64,000 bases of DNA from Guyanagaster necrorhizus (GCF_019112545.1 NW_025064906.1:56610-120609), one strand, 5' to 3'; counted from the first letter of the stretch, positions 45,146 to 57,688 are shown. Translations and numbers: made by a program. Notes: generated by a model not told the origin, from the letters alone.

Positions 45146-45594
45146 TGTATTATAATTTTTCACTATCTACTCTACTTTTATCTCTATTTATGCTTAGTCA
45201 GAGCACTTAGGCCAGCACTTAGGACCATGAGACAATCTTAGTTAGTATGATGACTATTATCTCATAACATATAGTGATGTTCTGACAACAAGACAATCTC
45301 TCTTTTATAGATAACTATGATACTCTAGAACAATAGGCATTATAGTACAAACACTCACAATTAGTGATATTATATTTATCTAGTAGATGAATAGTATATA
45401 AGTAGTGTAAATAGTATCATATATCCTTAGTCTCAAACTATTTTTAATTCTACTATTCTATCTCAAGTCAACTAGTATTGACTTTAGGGCACAACACTAG
45501 CTTTCACATATAGTGAACTCAGATATGATTGTATGAATATGATACAGCACTTGTTTATCATGTGGACATAGTCACATGCCACCTGAATCTAACA
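45146..45594 (+). repeat. A5 5' LTR (family A, 449 bp)
   Basis: Starts TGTATTATAATTTTTC (decayed TGTTATGA) and ends TAACA. TATATAAG 45395-45402, R motif AGTCTCAAACTAT 45429-45441, followed after the LTR by TTAGTTTAAGACT at 45596-45608, complementary at 11 of 13 positions. Confidence 0.85.
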
Positions 45595-45608
45595 ATTAGT
45601 TTAAGACT

Positions 45609-48600
45609 TTTATTTCTTTTTCTTTATGCTTATTACAAGTAAAGAAAACCAAATGCTCTCTATTAATGTCACAACCACTGATCTCACAGATGACTTCTTC
45701 AAGCTACTAGCTTCCATCATCAGAATGCTTTTAGGCTTACTTGCCATCATTCAACTTTGCTGAAGACATCAATCAGTAATATCATGAGTAGTCAGACACT
45801 ATCAATTCTTCAGACAGATTCAACAGATTTTATGTGATGTCACATCTGACCTCTCTTTCCATGACATCTCCCTCTCTGCCAGAAACTCCTTTCAGCCCAT
45901 GTCTAGAACTATATCTGAAGCCAGGCATAGTTATGCAAGTGAAAGACACACTGAAAAAGAAAAAAAACTCTGACCAGCAGATAAACCCTCTCAAACAACT
46001 AGTAGACATAATAAGCATCAACACATGGGGTTCAGGAACCTCTGGGTCCTGCTGCACCTCTCTGCAGTCTCTGGTCATAAAGATGAGAACCTCTCTGATG
46101 GCTTCTTTGAGGAGTTGCTATCTTTCAACTCTTCTACTGCTCTTTATGAACTCAGCATTGGAGACCATGCCCAAGACTTTATTCATGAGGTTGCAAGACT
46201 TGCAGAAAGAGGGTTCAGATATATCACCCTGAGAGAAAGTCCCATTCTTCTGATCCCTAGCTCACTCTCTTCAACTCTCAGTGATCTCTATGAGTGTGAT
46301 GTTGACATACTTATATGAAAAGAGTTTGAAAGGGAAGGATACAACTTCAATGACCCTGAAATCTTTGACCAGTTTGACTGAGAAGCTAGAGAGCTTAAAT
46401 ATCAATAGCAAGAGGAGAATAAGAGAGAGTTTGATTACCAGCAAAGAGCAGCTGATAAAGAATACTACAATGAGCAGTGGAGTGGGGCTCTGCCCCTCTC
46501 AAACACTATAAACTATATGAAGGAGGAGAAGGAGACTTATATTATGAAGGAGATGAAGGAATATTTCCCATAATAACTGCCAAACAAGCCCAGCAATTTG
46601 GGCTTGCTAATTCTTTATCTCTTAGCCCTACCAACAGCAATAACAGTGGTCTCTGAGAGTGAGGACCAGACAATGAGGATGACCCATGGTTTACTGACTG
46701 CTGGGCTGATGCGCAGATCCTCACTGCAGATGAGGTCAGAAACCTTAATGATAACTACAAGCCCCCACCTCCTATATATGAAGAAGGTACCAGAAGTGAT
46801 AATTTCCTCTTCTCTGATGCCAGTTTTATCCTCAGTGGATATGGGATTTAGGTCTCTCTTAGGGCCAGAATCTCTGAATGAGCCCTCTGATGATTCTTAT
46901 ATAAATGTGTCATCACTCTCTTCCTCAATGATGAATTTTATAGTGACTTCCACTGATATAGCAAGAGAATAAAGAGAGTGTGTGTGTGTGATAGAGGAAC
47001 CAGAAGGCCAGTAGAGCAGAATCCTCTTGACCTAGTCAATAGTCTTCTACTTGAGCTGCTAGTGTCATCACTTGAACTTGAGCCAACAAGAAGCTCACTA
47101 GTGATGATCTGAGCCTCCAAACCATTTATCTACAATCTGCCCACCAACTACCTTGAGGAGAGTGAGGTGGATGATGAGGGTGATGAGGACATAGAGAACA
47201 TTCCTGATGTGACTGAGATCTAGTTCCAGGACACTGATAAAGAGACACTTGAAGAAGAGATAGACTAGAATCAATAGAAGGAATTTGAGGAGCAGTACTA
47301 GAAAGAGACAGCCTCACTATAGAAGAACATTAGTTGGTTAATGATGCTGCTGAGGAGGAGGTATTCAAATGCAGATGATGAAGAGAAAGGGCATTTATTG
47401 CAGTATATAGCTACTGACTATGCAATTTATATTTATAACAGAATACATCCTGAAGATCAACTGAAGACTCTGCTGACTTATCAGTATGAGATTTGGCCAA
47501 TGCTGAATACACCACTAGTACCACTGAAATGTGCTGTATACACTGTGCCTTTAGTCCAAACCATCAGCAGCTGATCCTCACAAATCACTGTTGTCAGCTG
47601 AGAAGCTATCATTCAAATCAGTCAGCCTAAAATTCAAGAACCTCTATGGCCTGTCAGATTCTAAAACCCCTGAATGAGCTATAGAAGCTAATTACTTGCT
47701 GGTGCAGAACAGAACCTGGCTGATAAAGCAGTAGGAGATGATCCTAAAGCCATTCAACTCAGCTTCATGATCTGGAACAGATGCATTGTACAAAAAGAGG
47801 CACATCCAGAAGGAAGCTCAGTTGCCAATGATGGATTCTTACACTCTCTTCCAGGATCTCCAGCTAAGTGGAAGTGATCACCCTTTGACAAATACTCTAA
47901 CCCCATAGTGGCACTATTTCAGAATGTTGTCATACTCTAATGCAAACTTGATCTTCTCTGAACCTCATAACTCTTTAAGAGTGCATCAGATGATATTAAT
48001 CAGTTTCTGATTGACTACAAGCAGTATTTCAAGGTGTATACCATGTATCTCAGATCAGACATAAACAAGATAGCTCTTGCTGCCTCTTATTTTAAAAGCA
48101 AGAATAAACAATGGTGGATCCTAATTGCTCTGACTTTACATTCTAATACCCAACAACACTACTGATACCTATCTTGGGCCATCTTTAAGCAGATAGTCAA
48201 GAACAAATTCATCGACCTGATGGTCTAGAAAGTCCATAAAAACAAGATGAAGAAACTCTACATGGATGACAAGATTGCCAGGAAATACTTTGATGAATTG
48301 AAAAGGTTGAGAATGTTAGCCAGAGTATGAGAGAGTACTGATGATAATGGGTGGATGGTTGAGTATCTCAAGATGGGAGTACCCCTATTATATATCAGTA
48401 TGATCTCTAACATTGGCACTAATATCCTGAAGGGGTATGACACATGAAAGGCCAGGATCATGAAAATGAATAAGGAGAGGCTGCAATAGAAGGCAGCAAG
48501 TGCAGAAATCTCAGCCAAGCTGAAGAAGTCCCAACAGATGGAGAACAGGAAGAACACCAGTAGCAGGACCTTGACCAAAAGTAGTCCTATAACCAGTACT

Positions 48601-49325
48601 CCCTCATACACCACCCAGAAAACTAGAATCAGAACTATATATAAGGGCAGCAGAAAGCCAATGGATATAGACAATTTTAAGAAGGAGAGGAAGTGCTTTA
48701 GTTGTGGACAAAAGAGTCACATGTCAAAGGATTGCCCAATGAAGAAACAGACTTAAGAAGATATACATGCACAGATTGCCAAGTTGCAGAAGGAAGTCAA
48801 TGAACTTGAGGATACTAACAACAAGATCAAGAAAGTAAAAAACAGGGCCAATAAATGAGTGATTTCACTCAGTTGGCCAAAGGATTTAATAGTGTGTTAT
48901 TGGTAGCTGTGAGTCAGACTCATATGCCCTCTGTAGATACTATTAATTATGCATATTCAAATATACCTCAGATTTCTTAGACTATCTCAACACTTAAGGA
49001 ATCACAGAAGCACAATACTCAAAAGTCTATGAGCTGAACAGAGGGAGAGACCTCTATTGGCTGGCTAAAACTGTTCAAAACATAATGGACATAGTGAGCC
49101 ATGAATAAAGCATAAACCTAGAAAGAAACAATAGCTATATTGCAAAACTGGATTCACTGAATCAGAACTGAAGAAGCAGATGAGAAGCTAATAGAAGAGA
49201 TATGAGAAGCCAAACAAAGGAAGGCTCTATAATGGTTAGATGAGCTGTGGAGGCTCAAAAAGTTTATCAGATCGCAAAAAACCTATGGGTGAGACTTTAC
49301 AATCAACACACAGATCCACACTCTT
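45609..49325 (+). pseudogene. A5 gag with intact zinc knuckle
   Basis: N-terminal frames at 45834-46232 and 46598-46972 match A3 and A6 gag. A GT microsatellite lies at 46974-46990. The capsid part is at about 47900-48300 with FKSASDDINQFLIDYK-like text. The knuckle at 48693-48735 reads CFSCGQKSHMSKDC with all ligands present, in a Lys-rich setting. The linker to protease is 48770-49325. Confidence 0.8.
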
Positions 49326-49640
49326 ATGAATCAAGCCACATTCATAGTAACTGCCCTTGTTGATAGTAGATGCACTAGGAGCTCTATTGATTGTGTCTTC
49401 ATTGACAAGCATGGACTTCCAATGAAGGCCACAGTAGCTCTAATCTCTGTTTACAATACCAACAGAATGAAGAACCAAGCTAGGTTGATCACCAAGTTCA
49501 TGGAACTCTGGCTAACTATCAGGAATCATTTAGAAAGGATCAATTTGGCTATTACTGATTTAGAAACCAAGAAATGGTTTCTTGAACATGACTGGTTAAT
49601 ACATTATAATCCACTCATTAACTGGAAGACTAGTTGAATC
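49326..49640 (+). pseudogene. A5 aspartic protease
   Basis: 103-residue frame: TALVDSRCTRSSIDCVF keeps the catalytic Asp but has Arg for the Gly of DSG. Then VYNTNRMKNQAR, LTIRNHLERINLAI and FLEHDWLIHYNPLINW. It is the best preserved protease of family A here. Confidence 0.87.
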
Positions 49641-50341
49641 ACCTTTATCCAATATTAATGCTGGAAGACTCCTTTTACTCTTTCAGATGCAGATCCAGAA
49701 GACAGATAGGACAAGAAGATAGAGGATGGCAAAATGATTCTTACCATTAACATTGATCTGACATTATACATGTGGGTGACTCACCATGCTAATGAGCTAG
49801 CAGCTAGAGCAAATAAACAGAAGAAAGAAAGGACATTCAAGGAAATAGTATCCAAATGGGTATGGGACTATCATAATCTGTTTGCTAAAGAAAGCTTTGA
49901 CAAACTACCTGAGCTGAAGCCCTGGAATCATGTGATCAAACTGATCTCCAATGTAAATGCAAACCTCAATTGCAAGGTATACTCTCTTAGACATCATGAG
50001 CAATGAGAATTAGATAAGTTCCTAGATAAAAACCTTTCAAGTGAGTGAATCTAACTATCCAAGTCTCCAATGGCCTCTCTCTTCTTCTTTGTCAAAAAGA
50101 AGGACAGCAAACTCCAACTAGTATAGGACTATCAAAGGTTGAATAAAATGACTATCAAAAACTGATACCTCCTACCACTCATTTCAGAACTCATGGACAA
50201 ACTCTGGGATGCTCAATATTACATCAAGCTTAATATCCAATAGAGATACAACAATGTACAAATTAAAGAGAGAGATAAGTGGAAGACAGTATTCTGCATC
50301 AATCATGGTCTCTTCAAGCTGACTGTCATGTTCTTCAGTCT
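49641..50341 (+). pseudogene. A5 linker and RT fingers, truncated by B2
   Basis: The frame 49734-50006 reads FKEIVSKWVWDYHNLFAKESFDKLPELKPW and CKVYSLRHHEQ. RT fingers follow: FFFVKKKDSKL, YYIKLNI, then MFFSL at the breakpoint. The YLDD box is not reached. Confidence 0.82.
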
Positions 50342-50838
50342 TATTAGAAACATGCCAATTGAGTGGCTTGAATGCACATGCAGAAACTGGTGGAGTGCAT
50401 AGGTGTCAATGAAGCTATTGGCAACATCATTTTTGAGTTGGAGTCCAAGAATTTGAATAGATGGAACAGAGTTCTGTCAGAGAAATGAAGAGGAGTATCC
50501 TTTGGAGTGGAATCCAACAGGTGAGATAGGAGAGTTGAAGTGAGTACAAAGTGTAGATGGCTATCCAAGTTGATATTCAAACTGAGTAGTTACAATAATA
50601 ATATATGGCTTTATATACTAATGGTAGCTAATCCTGAGTTGGATTCTATTGGGTTCTGGTGTTGATATTCACTACTGAGTTTGGGATCTAGATGTTACAA
50701 TGTGAAATATGAATGTGAAATAATAATAGTGAAAATAAAATTAATAGGTAATAAGAAGCAGCTGGAGTTCAGTGGATTTTAGTGATTGAATCTGTGGTTG
50801 ATTGAGGTGATGCAGAGACCAGTGGCATGCACATAATA
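50342..50838 (-). repeat. B2 3' LTR (family B, 497 bp)
   Basis: Plus-strand TATTAGAAACATGCC and CAGTGGCATGC...TAATA are the decayed inverse ends of the B1 LTR. The minus-strand polypurine tract AATGAGGGAAT follows. Confidence 0.88.
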
Positions 50839-50919
50839 GTATTCCCTCATTAGTGTTCTTGCCCTCAAGAATACAGATCCCAATAGCCAGTGGGGCTGCA
50901 TGAAAGATTGTTGGTGACT

Positions 50920-52287
50920 ATGGGAAATTTTGCAATTTGATCAGATACCACCACTATTGCCTAACTTTTTTCAACTATGTTGCCTTTCACTACATATCAT
51001 CACTCACACACTCTCAAGCCTTTGATGAGGGAACCTTCTGATAGCCTTAAAGAGACCAAGGAATTATTCTATCTGGAATGACAAACTATGAAGGAAGAGT
51101 ATGCAGAGGCCATAGAAGTCCACTTAGAGTGGAAAAGGGAGCAGGAGAGAGAAGAGAAGGTTCAGGTGGACCATGTGACCTAGAAGGCATGAAGAAGGAT
51201 ACAGCAAGAGGAGTTAGAAAAGAAGAGGGAGGAGATCTAGTAGGTGATAGAAAGATAAGCAAAGGAGTTGAGAAAGGCAGCTCAAAGGAAGGCTAAGGAG
51301 AAGAAGGCTGTAGAGGCCACAGTAAGAGCTGTGGCCTCAGAGGAGAGGATGATTATAGAGGGTGGGTTGTTAATGACTCCCATGGAGGCTGTTGACTTTC
51401 AGCTGCATCAAATGCTAGCAGAACAGTTTGGTCCTGGCCTTGGTCTTTGCTTCAAGAGGGTGACTGGCCATACACTTCTAGAGTCTGATGATGAGCAGAA
51501 TAAGGAGACTGAGAGAGATGATGAGTCAGAAGAATCTGAGGAGACTCTGGAAAGGAGAAAGAGAGTGTGAGAGAGGAAGAGAAGAGTAGTGGTTCTGATA
51601 GAATAAGGTCAAAAATAAAAGTTCAAGTCTCAGAGTGTGATGGGTGACAGTGAGGTGGAGATAGTGGCTAGTCCCAAGAAGAGGGCAAAGTTGGAGGTTA
51701 TAGGACCAGTGGAGGGCAAGAAGGAATTGAGCAGTAAAAGTGAGTGTCTTATTGTTTTTGGTTGGCTTATCTTAGTTCTGTTTTCAGGGAGTTATGTGTG
51801 CTACCATCAAGATAGTACACTCTGTTATGCATGCTCAATAACCAAAGGTGTTGGTCATAGGCAGACTTGTACCCATTGCAAGATTAAGAAGACTGTCTGT
51901 TTGTTCAATAAGAGCATCACCACAAGTGAGATAATCAGCAGTGTGAAGGTCTCCACTGGTCTCTACCAACTTTCAAAGTTAATATACAGATTAATGCATC
52001 ATGTGGACAAGTTGGCAGACAAGGTGGTGGATGTCCATAGTACCATAGCAGGTCTCCAGAATGATTATGAGTCAGATAATATATTATCTCTCTCAGAGTT
52101 GTTTTTAGAGTCCAAATTAGAGGCCTAGAAGAAGGCTTATCTGCTTTTCAAGAATGAGAAGGATCAGGAGGTGGAAGATCTGCAGGAGGCGATGTTGAAG
52201 AAGCTGGATGAGGATATAAAGGAGTTGAAGAAGCAAGGAGAGAGTTTCAGTTCTGGTATGGACCCATCAGGTTCTGCTTCCTTATAA
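50920..52287 (+). pseudogene. B2 antisense accessory gene (aORF), two exons, Cys-rich
   Basis: From ATG at 50920 to TAA at 52285-52287 the phase never changes, only nonsense codons interrupt it. Spliced length is 439 codons. Order: MGNFAI start; K/E/R-rich coiled-coil-like part (KREQEREEKV, QQEELEKKREE, KAAQRKAKEKKA); MTPMEAVDFQLHQMLAEQFG and GLGLCFKRV, shared with B1; acidic LESDDEQNK and DDESEESEE; basic SPKKRAKLEV; intron; then C-x7-C-x2-C-x11-C-x2-C-x6-C ending TCTHCKIKKTVC at 51868-51900; a helical LSKLIYRLMHHVDKLADK; C-terminal coiled coil to SASL. The last C-x2-C-x6-C resembles GAL4-type Zn2Cys6 domains. It lies opposite to pol, as in B1. Confidence 0.82.
51740..51787 (+). other. Spliceosomal intron in B2 antisense gene (48 nt)
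   Basis: GTGAGTGTCTT start and GTTCTGTTTTCAG end, at the same codon as in B1 (22381-22429). Exon junction makes an Arg or Lys codon followed by SYVC in both copies. Confidence 0.82.
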
Positions 52288-52897
52288 AGATTTTGTATAA
52301 AATGCATATAGAAAAAGATGTTGAATGTTAGTAGTGAATAAAAAAATATAAATACAAAATTTTGACTTTGAAAGTGTAAAAGGAGTGATTAAAATAGTAA
52401 TCAGTGGTTAGAGTTGAAATAGTAAGATGAAGTGCTGGTAACATCTGGAGTAGCATTGTATTAAGAATGGAATAATTGAGTAACTTTGGATAAAGATCCT
52501 GATTTGCCTGGATATCAATAGTGGACTTCTTTAATAAATTTATCAGCAGAGAACTTGGAGGCTGATAACTAAGCAAACTCTTTAGTGGTACCTTCATAGC
52601 CTAGCTACTGGATCTTGTACAGCAGTGGGCAGCAGAACCAGCAGTCCAGTTTAGAGTTGAAGATTTGGGCTATTCTAAAATGTTCTTCTCTGTTGACTTT
52701 GACTGAAGGTGGCAGTGGTTGGATTTAGTTAGGAATGGTGTTTTCTTCTATGAGTTCCAATTGTGACATATGGAAGATCAGATAAATGGACCAGAGATCT
52801 GGTGGAAGCCTCAGTGTGAAGGAGTGGAAACCAGGTTGGACTATGATTTTGAAAGGACTAAGATATTTCTTCAAGAATTTTCTGGTCAGGTAGGTGG
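52288..52897 (-). pseudogene. B2 integrase C-terminus and chromodomain
   Basis: On the minus strand, 52725-52890 reads KFLKKYLSPFKIIVQPGFHSF, LRLPPDL and FHMSQLELIEENT, the module before the chromodomain in gypsy elements. Chromodomain text follows to about 52560. The frame at 52328-52597 is an out-of-phase shadow. The left part of pol is replaced by E1. Confidence 0.78.
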
Positions 52898-54290
52898 TGA
52901 TATGCTTGGTAATGGCTAAGTGACTAAGAGAGATGAATGAGGAATAAACTCTCAAACACCATTCAATACACAATCACCAAATACAGTTGAGGTCAGTTGT
53001 TTTGAGTATGATAGAAGCACTCTTGCAGTCTTAAGTAAAATCAAAGAAACAGTCAATAAAGACAGTTATTCAACTCTATCTTGCTTTCAAAGATGCAATA
53101 CTCATGAGAGTAGTTTATAGCAATGTTTAAGTATAATTAGGACTTAGAATCAACACCAAATTGTGCTCCAAATTAACTTAGAATATTCTAAAACCCAATG
53201 AACTCCAAAACCCAAATACTAAGTCTATCAAGCACTTAGGCTTGACTAGCTGCACCCTTAGCAGGCTAGCAATCCTCAAAACTGAAGAACTTGTATTCTG
53301 ATGCCGAAACCCTTATAGTTTGAAACCCAAATTAATCCAAAACTCTAAATACAGTTATTATTCCAATCCAATCCTCTCTAAGTGACAAAGCAACTTAAAT
53401 AAATCACTAAGTTAAAGCAGAACTCAAAATCCATTGTTCCAGAGACTAGCTACAGTGGTCTAAAAGGTCTGAACATGGGAGTGGATTGCTCACTTGCTAT
53501 TTCCCCCCCATTCCCTTCTTTTATACACCAATAACAGGTATAGAATCTATAAATAAAGTATTCAAAATAGTATTTCTCCTGTTTTAAAGCAGAATCATAC
53601 TATTATCCCAGAATGACAGCACTCCTGGACTCCCCTAGGCTTGCCCAGACCTGCCTGGCCACTGCACAGCTTTATTTTAAGCCTACAGTGCCTGTGGGTA
53701 TCTAACTCCTTTCTGTCTACCCAGAGTTTTAATCCTCTGAGTTATTCTTAGTAGCTCAATCAATCAGGCCTGGTCAACCAGTCCTATCCACTCTATTCCT
53801 CTCAATTCTAAGTCCCTTAGATCACCTGATATCTAGAAAATTTGGACTTAGGCATTTGAGTCAAAACTCACAGTGCTAGCCACAGATCATTGGGTCCCTC
53901 TTCTTACTACTTCTGGATGATGCTGTCTTTACTCAATACTCCACAACTAGCTATGGTATTACTTCTAGCTGTCTTGAAATATATTTGTCTTAGTGACATA
54001 TAGAATTGGCCCCATTTGAGATACTATTTCTAAGTCCAACCTAGACTTAGTATTTTCCAAAGTGTGGTGCAGAACTTTTCTAAGTTCAAATCTGACTTAA
54101 GATTTTTATCCTTAGGCCATGTTATTTTTACAAAGTCCAATTTGGACTTAGTATTAGTGACTAGTATAACTATCAGCTTAGAGCCTCAGCCATAGTCCTC
54201 TACTAGCTAATGATCCTCAGTTACTAGCATATTCTAATGTGTTATGCAGAATTTACAAATTATAGGGCTGAACATATACTCTGCATATCA
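52898..54290. mobile_element. Element E1: 1393-bp LTR-like unit at a B2/A6 junction
   Basis: Ends are TGATATGC (52898) and GCATATCA (54290), an 8-bp inverted repeat. No protein motif or long frame. On the minus strand TATAAAAG near 53520 follows a CCAAT-like ATTGGTG, as in an LTR promoter. The first 48 bp recur at 63953. Flanks differ: B2 pol on the left, A6 gag on the right, and the adjoining 5-mers (GGTGG, GTGCT) do not match. Best read as a large solo LTR that mediated recombination. Confidence 0.65.
54030..54151. repeat. Three imperfect palindromes at 50-52 nt spacing inside E1
   Basis: CTAAGTCCAAC/CTAGACTTAG (54030-54050), CTAAGTTCAAA/TCTGACTTAAG (54080-54101) and AAAGTCCAA/TTTGGACTTAG (54132-54151). 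A half-site TTTGGACTTAGG lies at 53840-53851. Confidence 0.75.
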
Positions 54291-57200
54291 GTGCTTGAGT
54301 TCAGTCTTTGGGCAATTTTTTAGGTGGTTTGGTAGTTGTAGAAACTCAGAGTATATTCAAATGCATGTAAATAGTTGTATCTACAGATGGCATATGAGTC
54401 TGACCTGTGGCTACTAGTAACATACTATTAAGTCTCTTGGCCAATTGAGTGGAATTGCTCACTCATCAGTCTTGTCTTTTACCTTCTCAACTCTAGCATC
54501 TGTTTTAGAATCTTCAAGTCCTTCTGCCTTCTTCTGTAATTCCACAATCTGCACTCATATGTCTTCTCAAGTGTGTTTCTTCTTCAGGCAGTCTCTCAAC
54601 ATGTGGTCTTTTTGCTCACAGTTAAAGTACTTTCCTTCCTTCTTGAGTTGATCAATGTCTATCAGCTTTCCACTGCCAGTATAAGTCATTCTGATCCCAG
54701 TCTTCTGGGCAGTATAGGAAGAGGTCAGTGTTAGAGCAGTACTAGGTTTTAAAGATTCTTCACTGCTATTCTTCTCATTCTCTATTGGATGGGACTTCTT
54801 CTGTTCAATTATAATTTCTGTGCTAGCTGCCTTCTGCTGCAGCCTTTTCTTGTTTATTTTGGTGATCCTTGCTTTTTATGCATTGTAATCCTTTGGGATA
54901 TTAATGCCAATATTAGAGATCATACTGATATAGGATAGAGATACTCTCATTTTGAGATACTTAACTATCTGCTCATCATTGTCAATACTCTCCTGTATCC
55001 CAGTGTTTTCAGCTATTCCAATTTGTCAAAGTATTCACTTATGATCTTGTTGCTCATTCAGAGTTCCTTCATCTTGTTCTTATAAACTTCTTGAATAGCT
55101 GGATTGATAAATTTGTCTTAGATCATCTATTTAAAGATGACTTAGGACAGGTAACAGTAGTGTTGGTGGATAGTGAAGTGTAGGGTAGGGGCAATCAGGA
55201 TCCACTATCATTTAGCTTTGCTCTCAAAATAAAAGGCAGCAAAGATGATCTTATTTATGTCTAATCTGAGATAGACAGTGTATATCTTGAAATAATATTT
55301 GCAGTCAATCAGAAACTAATCAATATTGTCTGATGCACTCTTAAAGAGGTATAGGATTTAGAAAAGATCAGACTTGCATTATAGCATAGTGGCATTCTAA
55401 GGTAATGCCACTATGGGATTAGGGTATTTATCAAAGGATGAGCATTTCTATTTAGTCAGAGGCCTCAGAAGAGAATGCAGGAACCCATTGTTGGCTACTG
55501 GGCTTTCTTCTAAGCATACCTTCTTTTATATAATATGCTCATTCTAGATCATGAATCTGAGTCAGGTGGCTTTAGAATCATCATCTTCTGTGGTTTTATT
55601 AGTTGGATTCTGCCCTGCACCAGCAAATAACTGGCTTTCATAGCTAGTCCAAGGGTTTCAGAATCTGACAGGTTACAAAGGTTCTTGGCATTTGGGCTGA
55701 TTGATCTGGGTGATGGCTTTTCAGCTGGCAACAGTGGTCCATGAGAGTCAATTGCTGATGGTTCAAGCTAAGGACATGGTATATATAGCTTGTTTCAGTG
55801 GTATTGGTGGGGTATTCAGCATTGGTTGGATTTCATACTGATAAGATGGCAGAGCCTTCAGTTGATCTTCAGGGTGTGTCCTGTTATAAATATAAATCAC
55901 ATGATCAGTAGCCACATATTGTAGTAAGTGTCCTTTCTCTTTATTATCTGCATTTGGATATCTTCTTCTCAGTGGTGTCATTAACCAACTAATGTTCTTC
56001 TATAGTGAGGCTGTCCTCTTCTAGTACAGCTTCTTGAATTTCTTTTGTTAATTCTGGTCTATTTTCTCTTCAAGTGCCTCTTTGTCAGTGTCCTAAAACC
56101 AGATCTCAGTCATATCAGGAGTGTTCTCTGCATCATTGCTCTCCTTGAGATAGTCAGCAGGCAGGTTATAGATGAAGAGCTTAGGAGCTTAGACTGTTAC
56201 TGAAGAGCTCTCTGTCAGTTTGAGCTCAAATGATAATACTGATGGTTCAAATAGAAGGCTATCAGCTAGATCAAGAGAGTCCTGCTCTATCAGCCTTTTG
56301 GTTCCTTTGCCACTCTCTTTCTCTCTCCATTCTCTTGCTATACCAGTGAAAGTCACTATAGAACTCATTGTTGAGGAAGAGGGTGGTAATACATCTATAT
56401 AGAAATTATTGGAGGGCTTGTTCAGAGACTCTAGCTCTGGGAGAGACTCAAATTTCATATCCATCAAGGATGGAACTGACATTGGAGGGAAGAGAGCAGT
56501 TGCTTCCAGTGCTTTGTTCATAAGTAGTGAGTGGGAGTTTATAGTCATCATTGAGGTTTCAGGCCTCATCAGCAGTAAGGACTTGAGCATCAGCCCAATA
56601 GTCTCTGAACCAAGAGTCATCTTTATGGTCAGAGCTCCACTCTTAGAGTCTATCACTATTGGTGGGGCTGGGTGGTGGTGAGTCAGTGACTCTAATTCAC
56701 TGGACAGTCTCAGCAGTGACTTCTGAGAATATACTTTTCTCTCCTTCATAATATAGGTCTCTCTCTACTCTTTTATATAATCCATAGTGTTTAGAAAAGG
56801 TGAAGCACCACTCTGCTGCTTGTCACTCTCTGTTCTGTTGTATGTACTGCTTGTTGTAATATACTTTGTCTGTCTCCTGCTCCTGCTGGTCAGCTTTCTG
56901 CTCAAGACACTCTCACTCTTTCTCAGAGGGATCATAGCTTTCTCTCTCCCACTGCTCAACCTCTATTCTTGTAGTATAATGACTGCTGGTCTCTCTAAAA
57001 TAACTGAAGATCAAGGGAAGAGAGCTAGAGATTGAGAGGATAGAGCTTTTGCAGAGAGTGACATATCTGGAACCTCTTCCTGCAAGTCTTGCAACCTTAT
57101 CAATGGAGTCCCTGGCACAGTCTCTAATGCCAGACTCATGGAGAGTGATGAAAGAGTCAGAGGACAGTGACTCCTCAAAGAAGCTGTCAGGGAGGTTTTT

Positions 57201-57674
57201 ATCTTTGTGGTCTGAGACTGGAGGGAGGTGCAGCAGGATCTATGGGTTCTGGAACCCTGTGTTTTGAGGCTTATAGTGTCTGCTAGTTATTTGAGTTCTG
57301 TCTGGCTGCTGATGTTTTCTTCTTCTGTAGTGTGCTCTTCATTTGTGTGACTATTTCTAGCTTCAGATATAGTTCCAAACACAGACTGGAAGAAATTTCC
57401 GGCAGAAGGAGGGATGTCATAAAGGGAGAGGTCAGAGGTGATATTTTGTAGGATCTGTTGAATCTATCTGAATGAATGGTAGTGCCTGACTATCTATACT
57501 GTTACTGATTGATGTCTATAGCAAAGTTGGATGATGGCAAGCAAGCCTAAAAGTGTTCCAATGATAGAAGCCAATAGCTTAAAGAAGTTGTCAGTGAGAT
57601 CAGTGGTTGTAACATTAATAGAGGGCATTCAGTCTCCTTTGCTCATGATAGGCATAAGGAAAGGGAATTTAGAA
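54291..57674 (-). pseudogene. A6 gag
   Basis: N-terminal frame 56189-56749 is open for 186 residues (LTIKMTLGSETIGLM, SFELKLTESSSVTV), homologous to A3 20-367. Capsid-like text lies at about 55080-55430. The knuckle near 54580-54630 reads FNCEQKDHMLRDC with Tyr for the first Cys (KYFNC). Linker text to 54291 matches A1 11400-11470. Confidence 0.8.
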
Positions 57675-57687
57675 GTCTCAAACTAAT
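57675..57687 (-). other. A6 primer-binding site (second subfamily)
   Basis: Minus strand TTAGTTTGAGACT. Its complement AGTCTCAAACTAA matches the A5 LTR motif at 12 of 13 positions and its own LTR motif (minus strand AGTCTTGAACTAT, plus 57841-57853) except at the central CpG-derived pair and last base. Confidence 0.65.
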
Positions 57688-57688
57688 T

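Larger units (their letters stand above)
45146..50341 (+). mobile_element. Element A5: family-A chromovirus, 5' part, cut by B2
   Basis: 5' LTR 45146-45594, gag, knuckle, protease and the first part of RT, ending where the inverse family-B LTR of B2 begins. The continuation of RT is not found next to the right end of B2. Confidence 0.85.
50342..52897 (-). mobile_element. Element B2: family-B chromovirus, 3' part
   Basis: Holds the 3' LTR (50342-50838), the antisense gene (reading + here) and the chromodomain end of pol on the minus strand. Everything 5' of the integrase C-terminus is absent because E1 begins at 52898 and family-A sequence lies beyond it. Confidence 0.88.

Noticed and set aside
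52328..52597. Minus-strand frame of 89 residues similar to a + strand frame in B1 (21582-21848)
   Set aside because: It is out of phase with the chromodomain, which is recognisable in another frame; similarity follows from nucleotide homology of the two B copies.
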